Positions 28,287 through 37,232 are shown, numbered from the stretch's first letter. The stretch is DNA of 64,000 nucleotides from Devosia chinhatensis (GCF_000969445.1 NZ_JZEY01000061.1:793501-857500), one strand, 5' to 3'. The notes: generated from the sequence alone by a model not told the origin. Program-made: numbers and translations.

Positions 28287-29338
28287 CCTTCGAGGCGCGG
28301 GGCGGGGCTTTTGTCCTCGAACAGCACCGCCCTGCCCTCGCGCGGCTCGACATAGAGCTTGAGCGTCAGCACGCGCAACACCGCATAGACCGGCGTCGCC
28401 AAGGCGATGCCGACAATGCCGAACAGGCTCCCCATGATCGCCATGATGCTCAGCGACCAGGCCGGAGACAGCTTGATGATGCGCTGCTGCAGCATCGGGG
28501 TCAGGATATAGCCCTCAAGATTCTGGATCAGCAGCAGGCCGATCGCGCCCAGGATCAGCGTATTGGTATCCTGCGCGGCCAGCGTCAGCAGCACCGGTAC
28601 AGCCGAAAAGATCGGCCCCAGGAACGGGATGAAGTTGAGCGCACCCGAGAGCAGCGCCAGGATCGGGGCATTGGGCACGCCCAGCGCCCAGAGCAGCAGC
28701 CCCATCAGTGAGCCGATCAGCACCATCATCGCCAATTGCGTCACCATCCAGCCGCGCAACGCCTCGCCGGTGGCGCCCAGAGCCTCGAGAAGGCGCGGAC
28801 GGTGCTTTTGCGGCATGAGCAGCAGGAAGCCATCGCGATAGGCGGTGGGATTGATGGCAAAGAACAGCGCGAGGAACAGGATGACCACGACGTCGCCCAC
28901 CACCCCGATCGTGCTGCCGAAGAACGAGCGGGCTTCGTTGAAGATGCCGCCCGGATCGGGGAAGAAATTCTGCAGCATCGCCTCGATCTGGCTGCGGTCG
29001 AGTTCGTCCACCACCCCGCTTTCGACGGCGAGGCCATAAAGCCGGCTCACCTCGCGCACCAGCATGCGCCAGAGGTCCTGGAGGCTGAGGATGAGGCTCA
29101 CCCCGCCCAGCGACAGGGCGACCAGCACCACGACCAGGACGAGGATGCTGACAATGGCCAGGAGCACCGGCCGCGGCGCCGGCAGGATCAGCCGCAATCC
29201 GCGCACGGCCGCGTCCAATACGCAGGCGATCAAAACACCGGCAAAGATGATCAGCAGGGTGTGGGACAGGTACCAGGCCAGAATGAGGCCAGCGGCCAGA
29301 ACGATTCCGGTGACGATGGCGCGTGTATCTGCCGGCAT
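28283..29338 (-). CDS. AI-2E family transporter (YdiK/PerM-type permease)
   Basis: 351 residues with about seven or eight transmembrane helices, clustered at residues 8-40, 60-85, 145-165 and 205-320. The family hallmarks are a long central soluble segment and the late [17 protein letters not shown] motif. Members export autoinducer-2, ions or other solutes; the substrate here is unknown. Its Shine-Dalgarno GGAGGG (29342-29347, minus strand) is complementary to CCCTCC just beyond a perfect upstream hairpin, so translation may be structurally controlled. Confidence 0.88.
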   Translation of the reverse strand: MPADTRAIVTGIVLAAGLILAWYLSHTLLIIFAGVLIACVLDAAVRGLRLILPAPRPVLLAIVSILVLVVVLVALSLGGVSLILSLQDLWRMLVREVSRLYGLAVESGVVDELDRSQIEAMLQNFFPDPGGIFNEARSFFGSTIGVVGDVVVILFLALFFAINPTAYRDGFLLLMPQKHRPRLLEALGATGEALRGWMVTQLAMMVLIGSLMGLLLWALGVPNAPILALLSGALNFIPFLGPIFSAVPVLLTLAAQDTNTLILGAIGLLLIQNLEGYILTPMLQQRIIKLSPAWSLSIMAIMGSLFGIVGIALATPVYAVLRVLTLKLYVEPREGRAVLFEDKSPAPRLEG

Positions 29339-29341
29339 ATG

Positions 29342-29390
29342 CCCTCCACTGCTTTAATGGCCCATGCGAAAGCTTCGCATGGGCGGAGGG
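29342..29390 (-). promoter_or_regulatory. Structured leader sequestering the AI-2E Shine-Dalgarno (candidate)
   Basis: On the minus-strand RNA, CCCUCC (29390-29385) can pair with the Shine-Dalgarno GGAGGG (29347-29342). Between them sits a perfect 11-bp hairpin, GCCCATGCGAA/TTCGCATGGGC, at 29360-29384. The layout is anti-SD, hairpin, SD, then ATG. No U-run follows, so it is not a typical terminator for the upstream gene. Confidence 0.5.
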
Positions 29391-29418
29391 TTCCATGCCA
29401 GAGCCAAATGCCGTCGCC

Positions 29419-30288
29419 TCATGTCGCCGTGGAGATCACGCCCGCTTCCCAGCCCAGAATGGCGCGCTTGCGCGGCACGCCCCAGTGATAGCCCGTCAAC
29501 GCCCCGGACGCGCCCACGACGCGGTGGCAGGGAACGACGAAGCTGATCGGGTTCTTGCCCACCGCGGCCCCCACGGCGCGCGAGGCCGAGGGTCGTCCGA
29601 TATGGCGGGCCACGCTGGCATAGGTGGTGGCCCGGCCCACCGGGATCTTGAGCAGCGTTTCCCAGACCTTGACCTCGAAATCGGTGCCGATCAGAACCAC
29701 CCGCACCGGCCTTTCGGCCGACCATCGCGCCGGATCGAAGATCGGCTGGACAAGGGGGGCGATGCGGGCATCGTCGCGACTGAAGCGTGCCTGCGGCCAG
29801 CGATTGGCAAGGTCCGCCAGTGCCGCCTCGACGCTGGTCTCGGCATCGGCAAAACCCAGCCCCGAAATACCATATTCGGTTGCCGTCGCCACGGCGGTGC
29901 CGAACGGCGAGGGCGCCACCCCCCAGACCATGTCCATGCCGGCCCCGCCGGCGCGAAAGGCGCCCGGGGGCATGGCCTCATAGGTGACGAACAGGTCGTG
30001 CAGCCGCGATGTCGAGGACAGGCCCACCTCATAGGTCGCCTCGAGCACGCTGGCCTGGTCACGCAAAAGGCTCTTGGCGTGATCGAGCGCCACGGCCTGG
30101 GAGAAGCTTTTGGGCGACAGACCGCACCAGCGCCGGAAGAGATCGGTCAATTGCCGCTCGCTGAGGCCCATGGCCCGCGCGAAGGCGGCAAGGTCGGTAT
30201 GGTCCGGTCCGGTCTCGCTGAGATAGCGGATGGCGGCGCGGACAATGTCGTAATCGCTTTCGGGCGCGAGCATGGGACGCTGGTTCAT
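29419..30288 (-). CDS. AraC-domain / O6-methylguanine-DNA methyltransferase fusion (Ada-like)
   Basis: 289 residues. An AraC-type DNA-binding region lies at about 14-105 (SERQLTDLFRRWCGLSPKSF). It is followed by an O6-alkylguanine-DNA alkyltransferase domain with IPVGRATTYASVA and the active-site C254 in VVPCHRVVG. The N-terminal Ada zinc domain that senses methylphosphotriesters is absent, so it may repair bases without full Ada-type autoactivation. It is the first of a minus-strand pair with the AI-2E gene. Confidence 0.9.
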   Translation of the reverse strand: MNQRPMLAPESDYDIVRAAIRYLSETGPDHTDLAAFARAMGLSERQLTDLFRRWCGLSPKSFSQAVALDHAKSLLRDQASVLEATYEVGLSSTSRLHDLFVTYEAMPPGAFRAGGAGMDMVWGVAPSPFGTAVATATEYGISGLGFADAETSVEAALADLANRWPQARFSRDDARIAPLVQPIFDPARWSAERPVRVVLIGTDFEVKVWETLLKIPVGRATTYASVARHIGRPSASRAVGAAVGKNPISFVVPCHRVVGASGALTGYHWGVPRKRAILGWEAGVISTAT

Positions 30289-30366
30289 GTCCGGATCTTC
30301 CCTTCTCTTGATCGCGCTCTTCTTAGCCCGGCAAGGCGGGCGCGGACGACCCGGATTTGACGCCGA

Positions 30367-30846
30367 TCAGGCGCTGCGGCGCGCCTTGCGCAAGGCGGCG
30401 CCGAAGGCACGCGCGAAACTGGATTTGTCATCCCGGGACAGGAAGCTGCCCAATTCGATCTCGCCGGTCTCGTGGCGCAGGAAAATTCCGGTCGTGCGTT
30501 CGAAGCCATCCCGGCTGAGCCGCAGCCGCACTGTTGCGGGTTCGAAGCGCTGGAGCACCTTGTCCTTGCCCGGCAATGCTGCGGTGATTTCGAGCTGGTC
30601 GGTCCAGAGCGTCACCTGCTGGAACTGGCTGCCGCGGCGGCGCTGGCGCAGGCCGAAGGCTACGAGCCCGCCGCCTGCCATGCCATAGGCCGCCAGGCCC
30701 GGCACGACGAATTCGGGCATAGCCACAAGGAGGGGTGCGCCCAGCAAGCCCGCCACGACGAGCCCGATCCAGCCGCCGGCCGCGCGAAGCGATCGGTCGG
30801 GCCGCAGCGTGGCCGCAAACAATGGTGTGGTCTTGGTGGCTTGCAT
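30367..30846 (-). CDS. DUF2244 membrane protein
   Basis: 159 residues with two transmembrane helices (about 23-60, WIGLVVAGLLGAPLLVAM and the following segment). A C-terminal soluble domain carries VTLWTDQLEI, FEPATVRLRL and FLSRDDKSSFARAFGAALR, typical of DUF2244. The function is unknown. The ATG at 30846 gives the standard N-terminus; the frame is open much further upstream as a shadow of nth. Divergent from nth with 48 bp between starts. Confidence 0.85.
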   Translation of the reverse strand: MQATKTTPLFAATLRPDRSLRAAGGWIGLVVAGLLGAPLLVAMPEFVVPGLAAYGMAGGGLVAFGLRQRRRGSQFQQVTLWTDQLEITAALPGKDKVLQRFEPATVRLRLSRDGFERTTGIFLRHETGEIELGSFLSRDDKSSFARAFGAALRKARRSA

Positions 30847-30894
30847 CACGGACTCTCTTGGTCGAAATACTGGCAGAGAATCGAGAGCGAGAGA

Positions 30895-31584
30895 ATGGTG
30901 CCGCCAAAAAAAGTGAAGGCTCTCAGCCGGGCAGACGCGGAGGCGATCTTTTCCCGCTTTCACGAGATCGAGCCCGAGCCCCGGGGCGAGCTCGACTACG
31001 TCAATGCCTTCACCCTTCTGGTGGCCGTCGTGCTCTCGGCACAGGCCACCGATGCCGGGGTCAACAAGGCGACCAAAAAGCTCTTTGCGCTGGCGCCTTC
31101 GCCCGCCGCCATGGTGGCTTTGGGCGTCGAGGGCATCGAGGACCATATCAAGACCATCGGCCTGTTTCGCGGCAAGGCCCGCAACGTCTTCGCGCTCAGC
31201 CAGATCCTGATCGACCAGCATGGTGGCGAGGTGCCCGAGGCGCGTGACGCCCTCGAAGCCCTGCCCGGCGTGGGCCGCAAGACCGCCAATGTGGTGCTCA
31301 ATATCTGGTTCAAGCAGCCCACCATCGCGGTCGATACCCATCTCTTCCGCGTCGGCAATCGCACCGGCCTTGCCCCCGGCAAGACCCCGCTGGAGGTGGA
31401 AAAGGCGCTGCACAAGAAGGTGCCGGCCCGCTTCATGCTGCACGCGCATCACTGGCTGATCCTGCATGGGCGCTATATCTGCAAGGCCCGCAAGCCCGAA
31501 TGCTGGCGCTGTCCGATCGCGCAATGGTGCCGGTTCGAACCCAAGACGCCCCCGCCCAACACCCTTTTGCCCAAGCACGTCTAG
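30895..31584 (+). CDS. nth: Endonuclease III
   Basis: Bifunctional DNA glycosylase/AP lyase for oxidised pyrimidines; 229 residues. The helix-hairpin-helix LPGVGRKTANVV contains the catalytic K129, and the catalytic aspartate is D147 in VDTHLFRV. The [4Fe-4S] ligands C196, C203, C206 and C212 show the standard C-x6-C-x2-C-x5-C spacing. The ATG at 30895 is immediately followed by a GTG. A shadow reading frame continues far upstream but is not coding. Confidence 0.96.
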   Translation: MVPPKKVKALSRADAEAIFSRFHEIEPEPRGELDYVNAFTLLVAVVLSAQATDAGVNKATKKLFALAPSPAAMVALGVEGIEDHIKTIGLFRGKARNVFALSQILIDQHGGEVPEARDALEALPGVGRKTANVVLNIWFKQPTIAVDTHLFRVGNRTGLAPGKTPLEVEKALHKKVPARFMLHAHHWLILHGRYICKARKPECWRCPIAQWCRFEPKTPPPNTLLPKHV

Positions 31585-31656
31585 ACGATCGCTCCGCCGC
31601 GCAGACCCTGCTCCCGGCGGGTGGCAATCCTCGATGTTGACATCGATCACATAGCG

Positions 31657-31674
31657 ATTGCACAAGTAAGCAAT
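31657..31674. promoter_or_regulatory. Inverted repeat overlapping the tetR start (candidate operator)
   Basis: ATTGC-N8-GCAAT overlaps the ATG of the TetR-family gene, a position suited to autorepression. A possible -35 hexamer TTGACA lies at 31638-31643. Confidence 0.4.
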
Positions 31675-32236
31675 GTCTACATCACCTCAGAACGCGCCCT
31701 ATCATCATGGCAATCTGCGCCAGGCCCTGCTGGAAACTGCGCTGATCCTGCTCGAAAAGCAGGGTGAGGCCGGGCTTGGCCTCCGCGATCTGGCCCGCGC
31801 GATCGGCGTGTCCCCTGCCGCGCCCTATCGTCACTTCGACAGCCGAGCCGCCCTGCTCGAAGCTCTGGCCGTCACCGGCTTCACCCGATTGACCGCGCGC
31901 ATGCAGGCGGTCATGGCCGGTCGGCCCGAGGATCCGCTTGCCGCCACGGGCAAGACCTACGTGGTTTTTGCCCTCCACAATCCCAATCTCTTCCGGCTCA
32001 TGTTCTCGCCCCAGCTGAAAAAGGAGGCGCGCCCCGGCCTGCGCATCGCCGCCGACACGGCGTTCGACGCCCTGCGCCAGGCCATTGATGGCGTGGGCTC
32101 TCGGCAGCGCATCCGGGCGCTGGCGGCCTGGGCCAAGGTCCATGGGCTTGCCGTGCTCTTGCTCGACGGGCAGATCGCCATCCAGGCAGGCGAGGACAGC
32201 GAGGCCCTGGTGGCCGAGATCATCGGCTCGCTCTAG
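31673..32236 (+). CDS. TetR-family regulator with WHG-type C-terminal domain
   Basis: 187 residues. The N-terminal helix-turn-helix covers about residues 13-60 (LALRDLARAIGVSPAAPYRHF-type signature; here GLRDLARAIGVSPAAPYRHF). The C-terminal ligand domain carries TYVVFALHNPNLFRLMFS and AAWAKVHGLAVLLLDGQI, as in the WHG group of TetR proteins. The ligand and targets are unknown. It lies alone between nth and an adenosine-kinase-like gene, with an inverted repeat at its start. Confidence 0.88.
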   Translation: MSTSPQNAPYHHGNLRQALLETALILLEKQGEAGLGLRDLARAIGVSPAAPYRHFDSRAALLEALAVTGFTRLTARMQAVMAGRPEDPLAATGKTYVVFALHNPNLFRLMFSPQLKKEARPGLRIAADTAFDALRQAIDGVGSRQRIRALAAWAKVHGLAVLLLDGQIAIQAGEDSEALVAEIIGSL

Positions 32237-32315
32237 CCCCCCGAAATGATTGCCCGGCCTGTCGTCTTGCTCTAAACCGGCCACGCCCCTTCCATCAGTG
32301 CCGGACCTGCCCGCC

Positions 32316-33320
32316 ATGACCCAGACCCGCTTCGACGTGTTGACCATCGGCAATGCCATCGTCGACATCATCGCTCCGGTCGAACCCGGTTTCATCGAGC
32401 GCGAAGGCATGCAGGAAGGCATCATGCACCTGATCGACAGCACCCGGGCTGAAGATCTCTATGGCAAGATGCCCCTGTCCCGCCAGCAGGTGTCGGGTGG
32501 CTCGGCCGGCAACACGGCAGCCGGCGTGGCCTCCCTGGGCGGCCGCGCGGCCTTTATCGGCAAGGTGGCCGATGATCCGCTCGGCGATGTCTTCGAAACC
32601 GATCTGGCCGAGATCGGCGTCCATTATGCCACGTCCCGCCTCAAGAATGGCGCGCTGACCGCACGGTCGATGATTTTCGTCTCTCCCGATGGCGAGCGGA
32701 CGATGAATACCTATCTCGGTGCCTGCCACGAACTGAACGAGCGCGATATCAAGCCCGACGAGATCGGCGCCGCCGCCATCACCTATATGGAAGGCTTTCT
32801 CTGGGACCCGGTGGAAGCCAAGAAGGCCTTTGTTCTCGCCGCCCATTATGCCCACAAGCATGAGCGTGCCGCCGCCTTCACGCTTTCCGATCCGTTCTGC
32901 GTCGATCGCTATCGCGCCGAATTCCTCGACCTGATCCGCTCCAAGACCATCGATTATGTCTTTGCCAATGTGCACGAGCTGAAATCGCTCTACCAGACCG
33001 ACGATCTGGGCGAAGCGGTGCGCGAAATTGCCAAGGACGCCGAGATCGCCGCGATCACCATGGGCGCCGATGGCGCCATGGCCGTGTGCAATGGCGAGGT
33101 CATTTCCGTCCCCGCCTTCCCTGTCGACAAGGTTGTGGACGCCACCGGCGCCGGCGACCTCTTCGCCTCCGGTTTCCTCCTCGGCCTCGCCCGCGGCCAG
33201 AACATGGAGACTGCCCTCAAGACCGGATGTCTGGCCGCTTCCGAGGTGATCAGCCATATCGGCGCCCGGCCGCTGGTCGATCTGGCCCAATTATCCCAGC
33301 GGCACGGATTGGCCGGGTAA
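32316..33320 (+). CDS. PfkB-family carbohydrate kinase, adenosine-kinase-like
   Basis: 334 residues. PfkB signatures are the N-terminal GNAIVDIIAPV, the glycine-rich GGSAGNTAAGVASLGG, and the catalytic C-terminal DATGAGDLFASGF with D281 as base. Overall similarity is to the bacterial adenosine kinase/ribokinase type; the exact substrate (adenosine, inosine-guanosine or a sugar) is not fixed. The ATG at 32316 is preferred because upstream residues are not family-like. pyrF converges on it. Confidence 0.88.
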   Translation: MTQTRFDVLTIGNAIVDIIAPVEPGFIEREGMQEGIMHLIDSTRAEDLYGKMPLSRQQVSGGSAGNTAAGVASLGGRAAFIGKVADDPLGDVFETDLAEIGVHYATSRLKNGALTARSMIFVSPDGERTMNTYLGACHELNERDIKPDEIGAAAITYMEGFLWDPVEAKKAFVLAAHYAHKHERAAAFTLSDPFCVDRYRAEFLDLIRSKTIDYVFANVHELKSLYQTDDLGEAVREIAKDAEIAAITMGADGAMAVCNGEVISVPAFPVDKVVDATGAGDLFASGFLLGLARGQNMETALKTGCLAASEVISHIGARPLVDLAQLSQRHGLAG

Positions 33321-33360
33321 GGCGCGCGAGGGTCCGGCCGGCCTCGCCTTCCCTAAAACC

Positions 33361-34062
33361 TCAGGCGAAACTCACCCGCTTGCCGTCCATCTCCGCCAGA
33401 ATGGCGCGCGCAGCCGCTGCCGGGTCGGCTGCCTCGATGATCGGCCGGGCCACCACCAGGTGAGAGGCGCCTGCGGCCAAGGCCTCGGCCGGGCCCATCA
33501 CCCTTTTCTGGTCGCCCTTTTCAGCGCCGGCCGGCCGGATGCCGGGCGTGACGACGGCCATGCCCGGCCCCACGATCGCGCGCACCATTTCGGCCTCGTG
33601 CGGGGAGGCGACCACGCCGCCAATCCCCGCATCACGCGCCTGCTGCGCCCGCAAGGCCACAAGTCCCGCCGCATCCCGCTCATAGCCGGCCTGCCTCACA
33701 TCCTCATCGTCCATCGAGGTGAGAACCGTCACGCCCAGCACGCAGAGGCCCGAGCCGGTGGCGGCCTTGGCGGCGGCTCGCATGGTCTTGGGATAGGCAT
33801 GGACGGTGAGCATGGTCGCGCCAGTCTCGGCGATCGCCGCCACGCCCTTTTCGACCGTGTTGTCGATGTCGAGCAGCTTGAGGTCGAAGAACACTTTCTT
33901 GCCCGCCGCCAGCAGCGCCTTGCCCAGCCCATAGCCGTCCGCGCCATAGAAGCACTGATAGCCGATCTTGTAGAAATCCACCGCATCGCCCAACAACGAG
34001 ACGATCTCCTCGGCGCGCGCGCGCGTCGAAACGTCGAGCCCCACGATCAGCTGGCCAGCCAT
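33361..34062 (-). CDS. pyrF: Orotidine 5'-phosphate decarboxylase
   Basis: Last step of UMP synthesis; 233 residues. The catalytic array D60-K62-D65 is in FFDLKLLDI. The phosphate-binding TPGIRP motif and the C-terminal [11 protein letters not shown] are visible. The ATG at 34062 gives the typical start [11 protein letters not shown]. It lies downstream of a histidine-phosphatase-like gene and an FMN reductase on the same strand. Confidence 0.96.
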   Translation of the reverse strand: MAGQLIVGLDVSTRARAEEIVSLLGDAVDFYKIGYQCFYGADGYGLGKALLAAGKKVFFDLKLLDIDNTVEKGVAAIAETGATMLTVHAYPKTMRAAAKAATGSGLCVLGVTVLTSMDDEDVRQAGYERDAAGLVALRAQQARDAGIGGVVASPHEAEMVRAIVGPGMAVVTPGIRPAGAEKGDQKRVMGPAEALAAGASHLVVARPIIEAADPAAAARAILAEMDGKRVSFA

Positions 34063-34129
34063 TCTTGTCTCCTGCGATGTCCTGTATTCCGCTTCGCCTA
34101 GACCATATTGCCGGGCGCGGCAAGCGCCA

Positions 34130-34759
34130 TCAGTCGAACCAGTCCGGCCCGATCTCCTCGAAGGGCGTCCAGTCGATAAGCAACGCCGGCGTCGTGAAAT
34201 CGAAGAGAAAGCCGTTGCCGCCACCCAGCCCGCCCTTGCGGCTCTGGTCTTCGGCGCGGGAAATCGGCAAGCCTGCCACATGGCATTTGAGCAGCGTGCC
34301 CACCGCGCCATGGCCGCAGAACACGACGCGCGCATCCGCCGGGACCGAGGCCAGCGCCATGCGCACGCTGGCAACGATCCGGGCCTGGGCCGCGCGGGCT
34401 TTTTCCCAGCCATTGACGCTCTGGTCCGGCGCGGCGAAGAACCGGTCGGCATGGTCCTCGAACAGGGCCGGCGGCAGAAAGCCGGTGGCGCTGCGGTCGT
34501 TCTCGCCCATGTCGTGGTCGGTCAGCACCGGCGTGCCGCTGCGCCCGGCAATCCGCTCCGCCAGCTCCAGCGCCTTGGTCTCGCGGCTCGAAAACACCAC
34601 CGCGCCGACCAGCCCCGGGCTGCGCGCCACGAAAGCATCGGCCCGGGCCTTTCCGATATCGGACAAACCCCAGAGCGGCACCGGAATGGCCGGGTCCATG
34701 CGCACCTGCGGATGGCTGAGATAGAGTGCGCGCACCTTATCCCCGGCTGATCCGGACAA
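34130..34759 (-). CDS. Histidine-phosphatase-superfamily protein with SHP instead of RHG
   Basis: 209 residues of phosphoglycerate-mutase-like fold. In place of the usual R-H-G catalytic motif it has ALYLSHPQV at about 11-19, followed by [17 protein letters not shown]. The second histidine motif reads [15 protein letters not shown]. Loss of the arginine beside the nucleophile histidine is unusual. The start overlaps the end of the FMN reductase by 23 bp, indicating coupling. The substrate is unknown. Confidence 0.82.
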   Translation of the reverse strand: MSGSAGDKVRALYLSHPQVRMDPAIPVPLWGLSDIGKARADAFVARSPGLVGAVVFSSRETKALELAERIAGRSGTPVLTDHDMGENDRSATGFLPPALFEDHADRFFAAPDQSVNGWEKARAAQARIVASVRMALASVPADARVVFCGHGAVGTLLKCHVAGLPISRAEDQSRKGGLGGGNGFLFDFTTPALLIDWTPFEEIGPDWFD

Positions 34760-35282
34760 GGTCTGTCACCAATGTCTCGATTTTACGGTTGATCGCCGGC
34801 TCGACCGGATCGCCCTTTTCGTCGAAGGCGGCATCTGCCGGACCGATGCCGAGCAGGCCCGGGGCCACAAGCCCGCCCATCTTGCCCAGGCTGTCCTGCA
34901 GGTGGCTCAGCGCCCAGATCGTCCCATATTTGCCCGAGCTCACCCCGCCTATGCCGAACACGGCGTTTCGGAACGGGCTCGGTTTCTGCCGGCTGAGCCA
35001 GGTGATGACATTAACCAGCAGCGGTGGCAGCCCGCCATTATATTCGGGAGTCGCGATGAAGATGATGTCCGCGTCACGCCACTTCTGGGCCAGTGCTCCC
35101 GCTGCCTCGGGCACCTGGTCGGGCTCGAGGTCTTCGTTGAAGACCGGCATGGGAAAATCGCCCAGATCGAGATCGCTGACCTCCACCCCCGCTGCCCGCA
35201 ATCTGCGGCCCATCAGCATTTGCAGCCTGCGATTTTGCGACCCGGCGCGGATGGACCCCGACAGGGTCAGTGCCTTTTTCAT
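34737..35282 (-). CDS. NADPH-dependent FMN reductase-family protein
   Basis: 181 residues with a flavodoxin-like fold. FMN-binding segments are SGSIRAGSQNRRL (about 8-20), FIATPEYNGGLPPLLVNVITWLSR (about 81-104) and the GGVSSGKYG loop. Family members reduce FMN, quinones, chromate or azo dyes; the substrate is unknown. The ATG at 35282 gives the normal N-terminus. It is divergent from a VOC gene, with an inverted repeat in the shared promoter region. Confidence 0.88.
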   Translation of the reverse strand: MKKALTLSGSIRAGSQNRRLQMLMGRRLRAAGVEVSDLDLGDFPMPVFNEDLEPDQVPEAAGALAQKWRDADIIFIATPEYNGGLPPLLVNVITWLSRQKPSPFRNAVFGIGGVSSGKYGTIWALSHLQDSLGKMGGLVAPGLLGIGPADAAFDEKGDPVEPAINRKIETLVTDLVRISRG

Positions 35283-35300
35283 TTTGCCTCCAGCAACAGC

Positions 35301-35318
35301 CTTGTCGAAAGTGACAAG
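35301..35318. promoter_or_regulatory. Inverted repeat in FMN-reductase / VOC divergent promoter (candidate operator)
   Basis: CTTGTC-N6-GACAAG lies 19 bp upstream of the FMN-reductase start and between two divergent genes. The format suits a dimeric MarR/HxlR-type regulator, but no such regulator is adjacent. Confidence 0.4.
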
Positions 35319-35400
35319 TGTCGCTCGTCTAGGCAAGAGCGTTGACGGCGCCGCCAATTGGGGTCGTCATGCAGCAGCGCCTTCACCTAGGGAAACCACC

Positions 35401-35802
35401 ATGTCCAAGATGATCTTCGTCAATGTCCCCGTGCGGGATCTCGCCGCCTCGATGGCCTATTACAAGGCCCTCGGCTTCAGCCACAATCCCGACTTTACCG
35501 ACGAGACGGCCGCCTGCATCGTCATCAGCGAGACCATTTTCCTCATGGTGCTGACCCACGACAAGTTCAGGCAATTCTCGTCCCGGCCCATCCCCGACCC
35601 CATGGAACAGACCCAGGCGCTCTATGCCCTGTCCTGCGACAGCCGGGAGGACGTCGATGCCATCGCAACGGCCGCTCTTGGCGCTGGCGGCAGCGAATAT
35701 CGTCCGGCCCAGGACATGGGCTTCATGTATTCGCGCGCCATTGCGGACGTTGATGGCCATGTCTGGGAATATGTCTGGATGGACATGAACGGCATGTCCT
35801 GA
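35401..35802 (+). CDS. VOC-superfamily (glyoxalase/extradiol-like) protein
   Basis: 133 residues. It opens MIFVNVPVRDLAASMAYYKALGFS and ends DVDGHVWEYVWMD, typical of the lactoylglutathione-lyase-like YaeR/PhnB group. The terminal glutamate in WEYVW is in the usual metal-ligand position. The substrate is unknown. The ATG at 35401 follows a GGGAAA-type Shine-Dalgarno. Converges on dnaJ across a perfect hairpin. Confidence 0.84.
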   Translation: MSKMIFVNVPVRDLAASMAYYKALGFSHNPDFTDETAACIVISETIFLMVLTHDKFRQFSSRPIPDPMEQTQALYALSCDSREDVDAIATAALGAGGSEYRPAQDMGFMYSRAIADVDGHVWEYVWMDMNGMS

Positions 35803-35810
35803 GAACCGTA

Positions 35811-35846
35811 CCGAAGGGCAAATCGCGCCACTGGCGCGATTTCAAC
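35811..35846. repeat. Left half of two-hairpin repeat; perfect hairpin between VOC gene and dnaJ
   Basis: An 11-bp perfect stem AAATCGCGCCA/TGGCGCGATTT (35820-35830 with 35832-35842) is preceded by CCGAAGGGC. This prefix and stem format match the repeat family at 37153-37443, 42622-42692 and 46301-46355. The right-hand GA-loop hairpin is missing here. It could end transcription from both convergent genes. Confidence 0.65.
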
Positions 35847-35852
35847 TGCGCC

Positions 35853-36998
35853 TTAGGCCTCGAACATCTTCTTGAGCTTGTCGAAGAAGCCGCCCGAATT
35901 GGGGCTGGTTTCCTCGGTTTCGAGCCGGGCGAATTCCTCGAGCAATTCACGCTGCCGCTTGGAAAGGTTCTGCGGCGTCTCGATATCGAGCTGCACGTAG
36001 AGGTCGCCCACGTCCTTGCTGCGCAGGACCGGCATGCCCTTGCCCTTGAGCCGCACCCGCTGGCCCGGCTGCGTACCCACCGGCACCTTCACCTTGGCGC
36101 GGGCATTGTCGAGCGTGGGCACTTCGAATTCTCCGCCCAGGGCCGCCGTCGTCATGGCAATGGGCACACGCGCATAAAGATCGGCGCCGTCACGCTGGAA
36201 CAATTGGTGCGGCCGGATCGAGACGAAAATATAGAGATCGCCCGGCGGACCGCCCCTGATGCCGGCCTCGCCCTCATTGGCCAGCCGAATGCGGGTGCCG
36301 TCCTCGATCCCCATGGGAATATCCACCGAGAGCTTGCGGTTCTGCTGCCGGCGTCCCTGGCCGCCGCAATCGGTACAGGGCTGGTCCATCATCTGGCCCC
36401 GCCCCTGGCAGACCGGACAGGTCCGCTCGATGGTGAAGAAGCCCTGCGCCGCGCGCACCTTGCCGTGGCCATTGCATTGCCGGCAGGTATGGGTGCCGGT
36501 GCCGGGCTTGGCGCCCGAGCCGTCGCAGGTCTCGCAGCTGGCAAGGCTGGGCACGTCGATTTCCACCGTGCTGCCTTCAAAGCTCTCCTCGAGATCGATC
36601 TCGAGATTATAGCGCAGGTCCGAGCCGCGCATACGCGCCGCGCCACCCGCATTGCCGCCGCGGCGTCCGCCCCCGCCCATGAAGTCGCCGAAGATGTCTT
36701 CGAAAATATCGGACATGGACGAGGAGAATTCCGGCCCGAAGCCATGCCCGCCGCGACCGCCGCCATTCTCGAAGGCGGCGTGGCCGAAACGGTCATAGGC
36801 GGCCCGCTTCTGGCCGTCCTTGAGCGTGTCATAGGCCTCGTTGATTTCCTTGAACTTGGCTTCCGCTTCGGCATTGCCCGGATTGCGATCGGGGTGAAAC
36901 TGCATGGCGAGCTTGCGATAGGCGCTCTTGAGGGCGGCATCGTCGGCGCCCTTCTGGCAGCCGAGCACCTCGTAGAAATCGCGTTTGGACAAGGTCAA
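35853..36998 (-). CDS. dnaJ: Chaperone protein DnaJ
   Basis: Hsp40 co-chaperone that stimulates DnaK; 381 residues. The J-domain has HPD at 35-37, and a Gly/Phe-rich stretch covers about 78-122. The zinc fingers use C155/C158, C172/C175, C194/C197 and C208/C211 in four CxxCxGxG-type repeats. Two beta-rich substrate-binding domains follow. The start is an uncommon TTG at 36998, chosen because GAAGAGAGA lies just upstream and [13 protein letters not shown] is the standard N-terminus; no ATG fits. dnaK lies 569 bp upstream on the same strand. Confidence 0.95.
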   Translation of the reverse strand: MTLSKRDFYEVLGCQKGADDAALKSAYRKLAMQFHPDRNPGNAEAEAKFKEINEAYDTLKDGQKRAAYDRFGHAAFENGGGRGGHGFGPEFSSSMSDIFEDIFGDFMGGGGRRGGNAGGAARMRGSDLRYNLEIDLEESFEGSTVEIDVPSLASCETCDGSGAKPGTGTHTCRQCNGHGKVRAAQGFFTIERTCPVCQGRGQMMDQPCTDCGGQGRRQQNRKLSVDIPMGIEDGTRIRLANEGEAGIRGGPPGDLYIFVSIRPHQLFQRDGADLYARVPIAMTTAALGGEFEVPTLDNARAKVKVPVGTQPGQRVRLKGKGMPVLRSKDVGDLYVQLDIETPQNLSKRQRELLEEFARLETEETSPNSGGFFDKLKKMFEA

Positions 36999-37127
36999 AT
37001 CTCTCTTCGGTCGCGCCACCCTCGGCGTCGCGTCGGAACAAACAAAAGCCGGCCGAACCGGCATTGCCCCGCATATGGGCAGGCGCGGGGGTATTAGCAA
37101 GGGGAGAGGTCGGGATCAACCAGAACA

Positions 37128-37143
37128 GGATTCACGTGAAACT
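37128..37143. promoter_or_regulatory. parS-like site with embedded GANTC upstream of dnaJ
   Basis: GGATTCACGTGAAACT contains the shared 14-bp core GATTCACGTGAAAC. It lies about 24 kb from the putative origin. Confidence 0.68.
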
Positions 37144-37152
37144 TCGAGCCGT

Positions 37153-37221
37153 CCCGCAGGGCAAATCTCTCCAGTGGAGAGATTTGAGGCGAGAAGGCCA
37201 TGAGAGCTATGCTCGAATGGC
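37153..37221. repeat. Two-hairpin repeat, copy A
   Basis: Hairpin 1 is a perfect 11-bp stem, AAATCTCTCCA (37163-37173) with TGGAGAGATTT (37175-37185). Hairpin 2 (37197-37221) has outer stem GCCAT/ATGGC, a tandem GA/GA internal loop, inner stem GAGC/GCTC and loop TAT. The prefix is CCGCAGGGC. Confidence 0.8.
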
Positions 37222-37232
37222 AGAGCCGGCCG

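Noticed and set aside
30847..31665. Long N-terminal extension of the DUF2244 frame
   Set aside because: It is the antisense shadow of nth; the domain starts at 30846.
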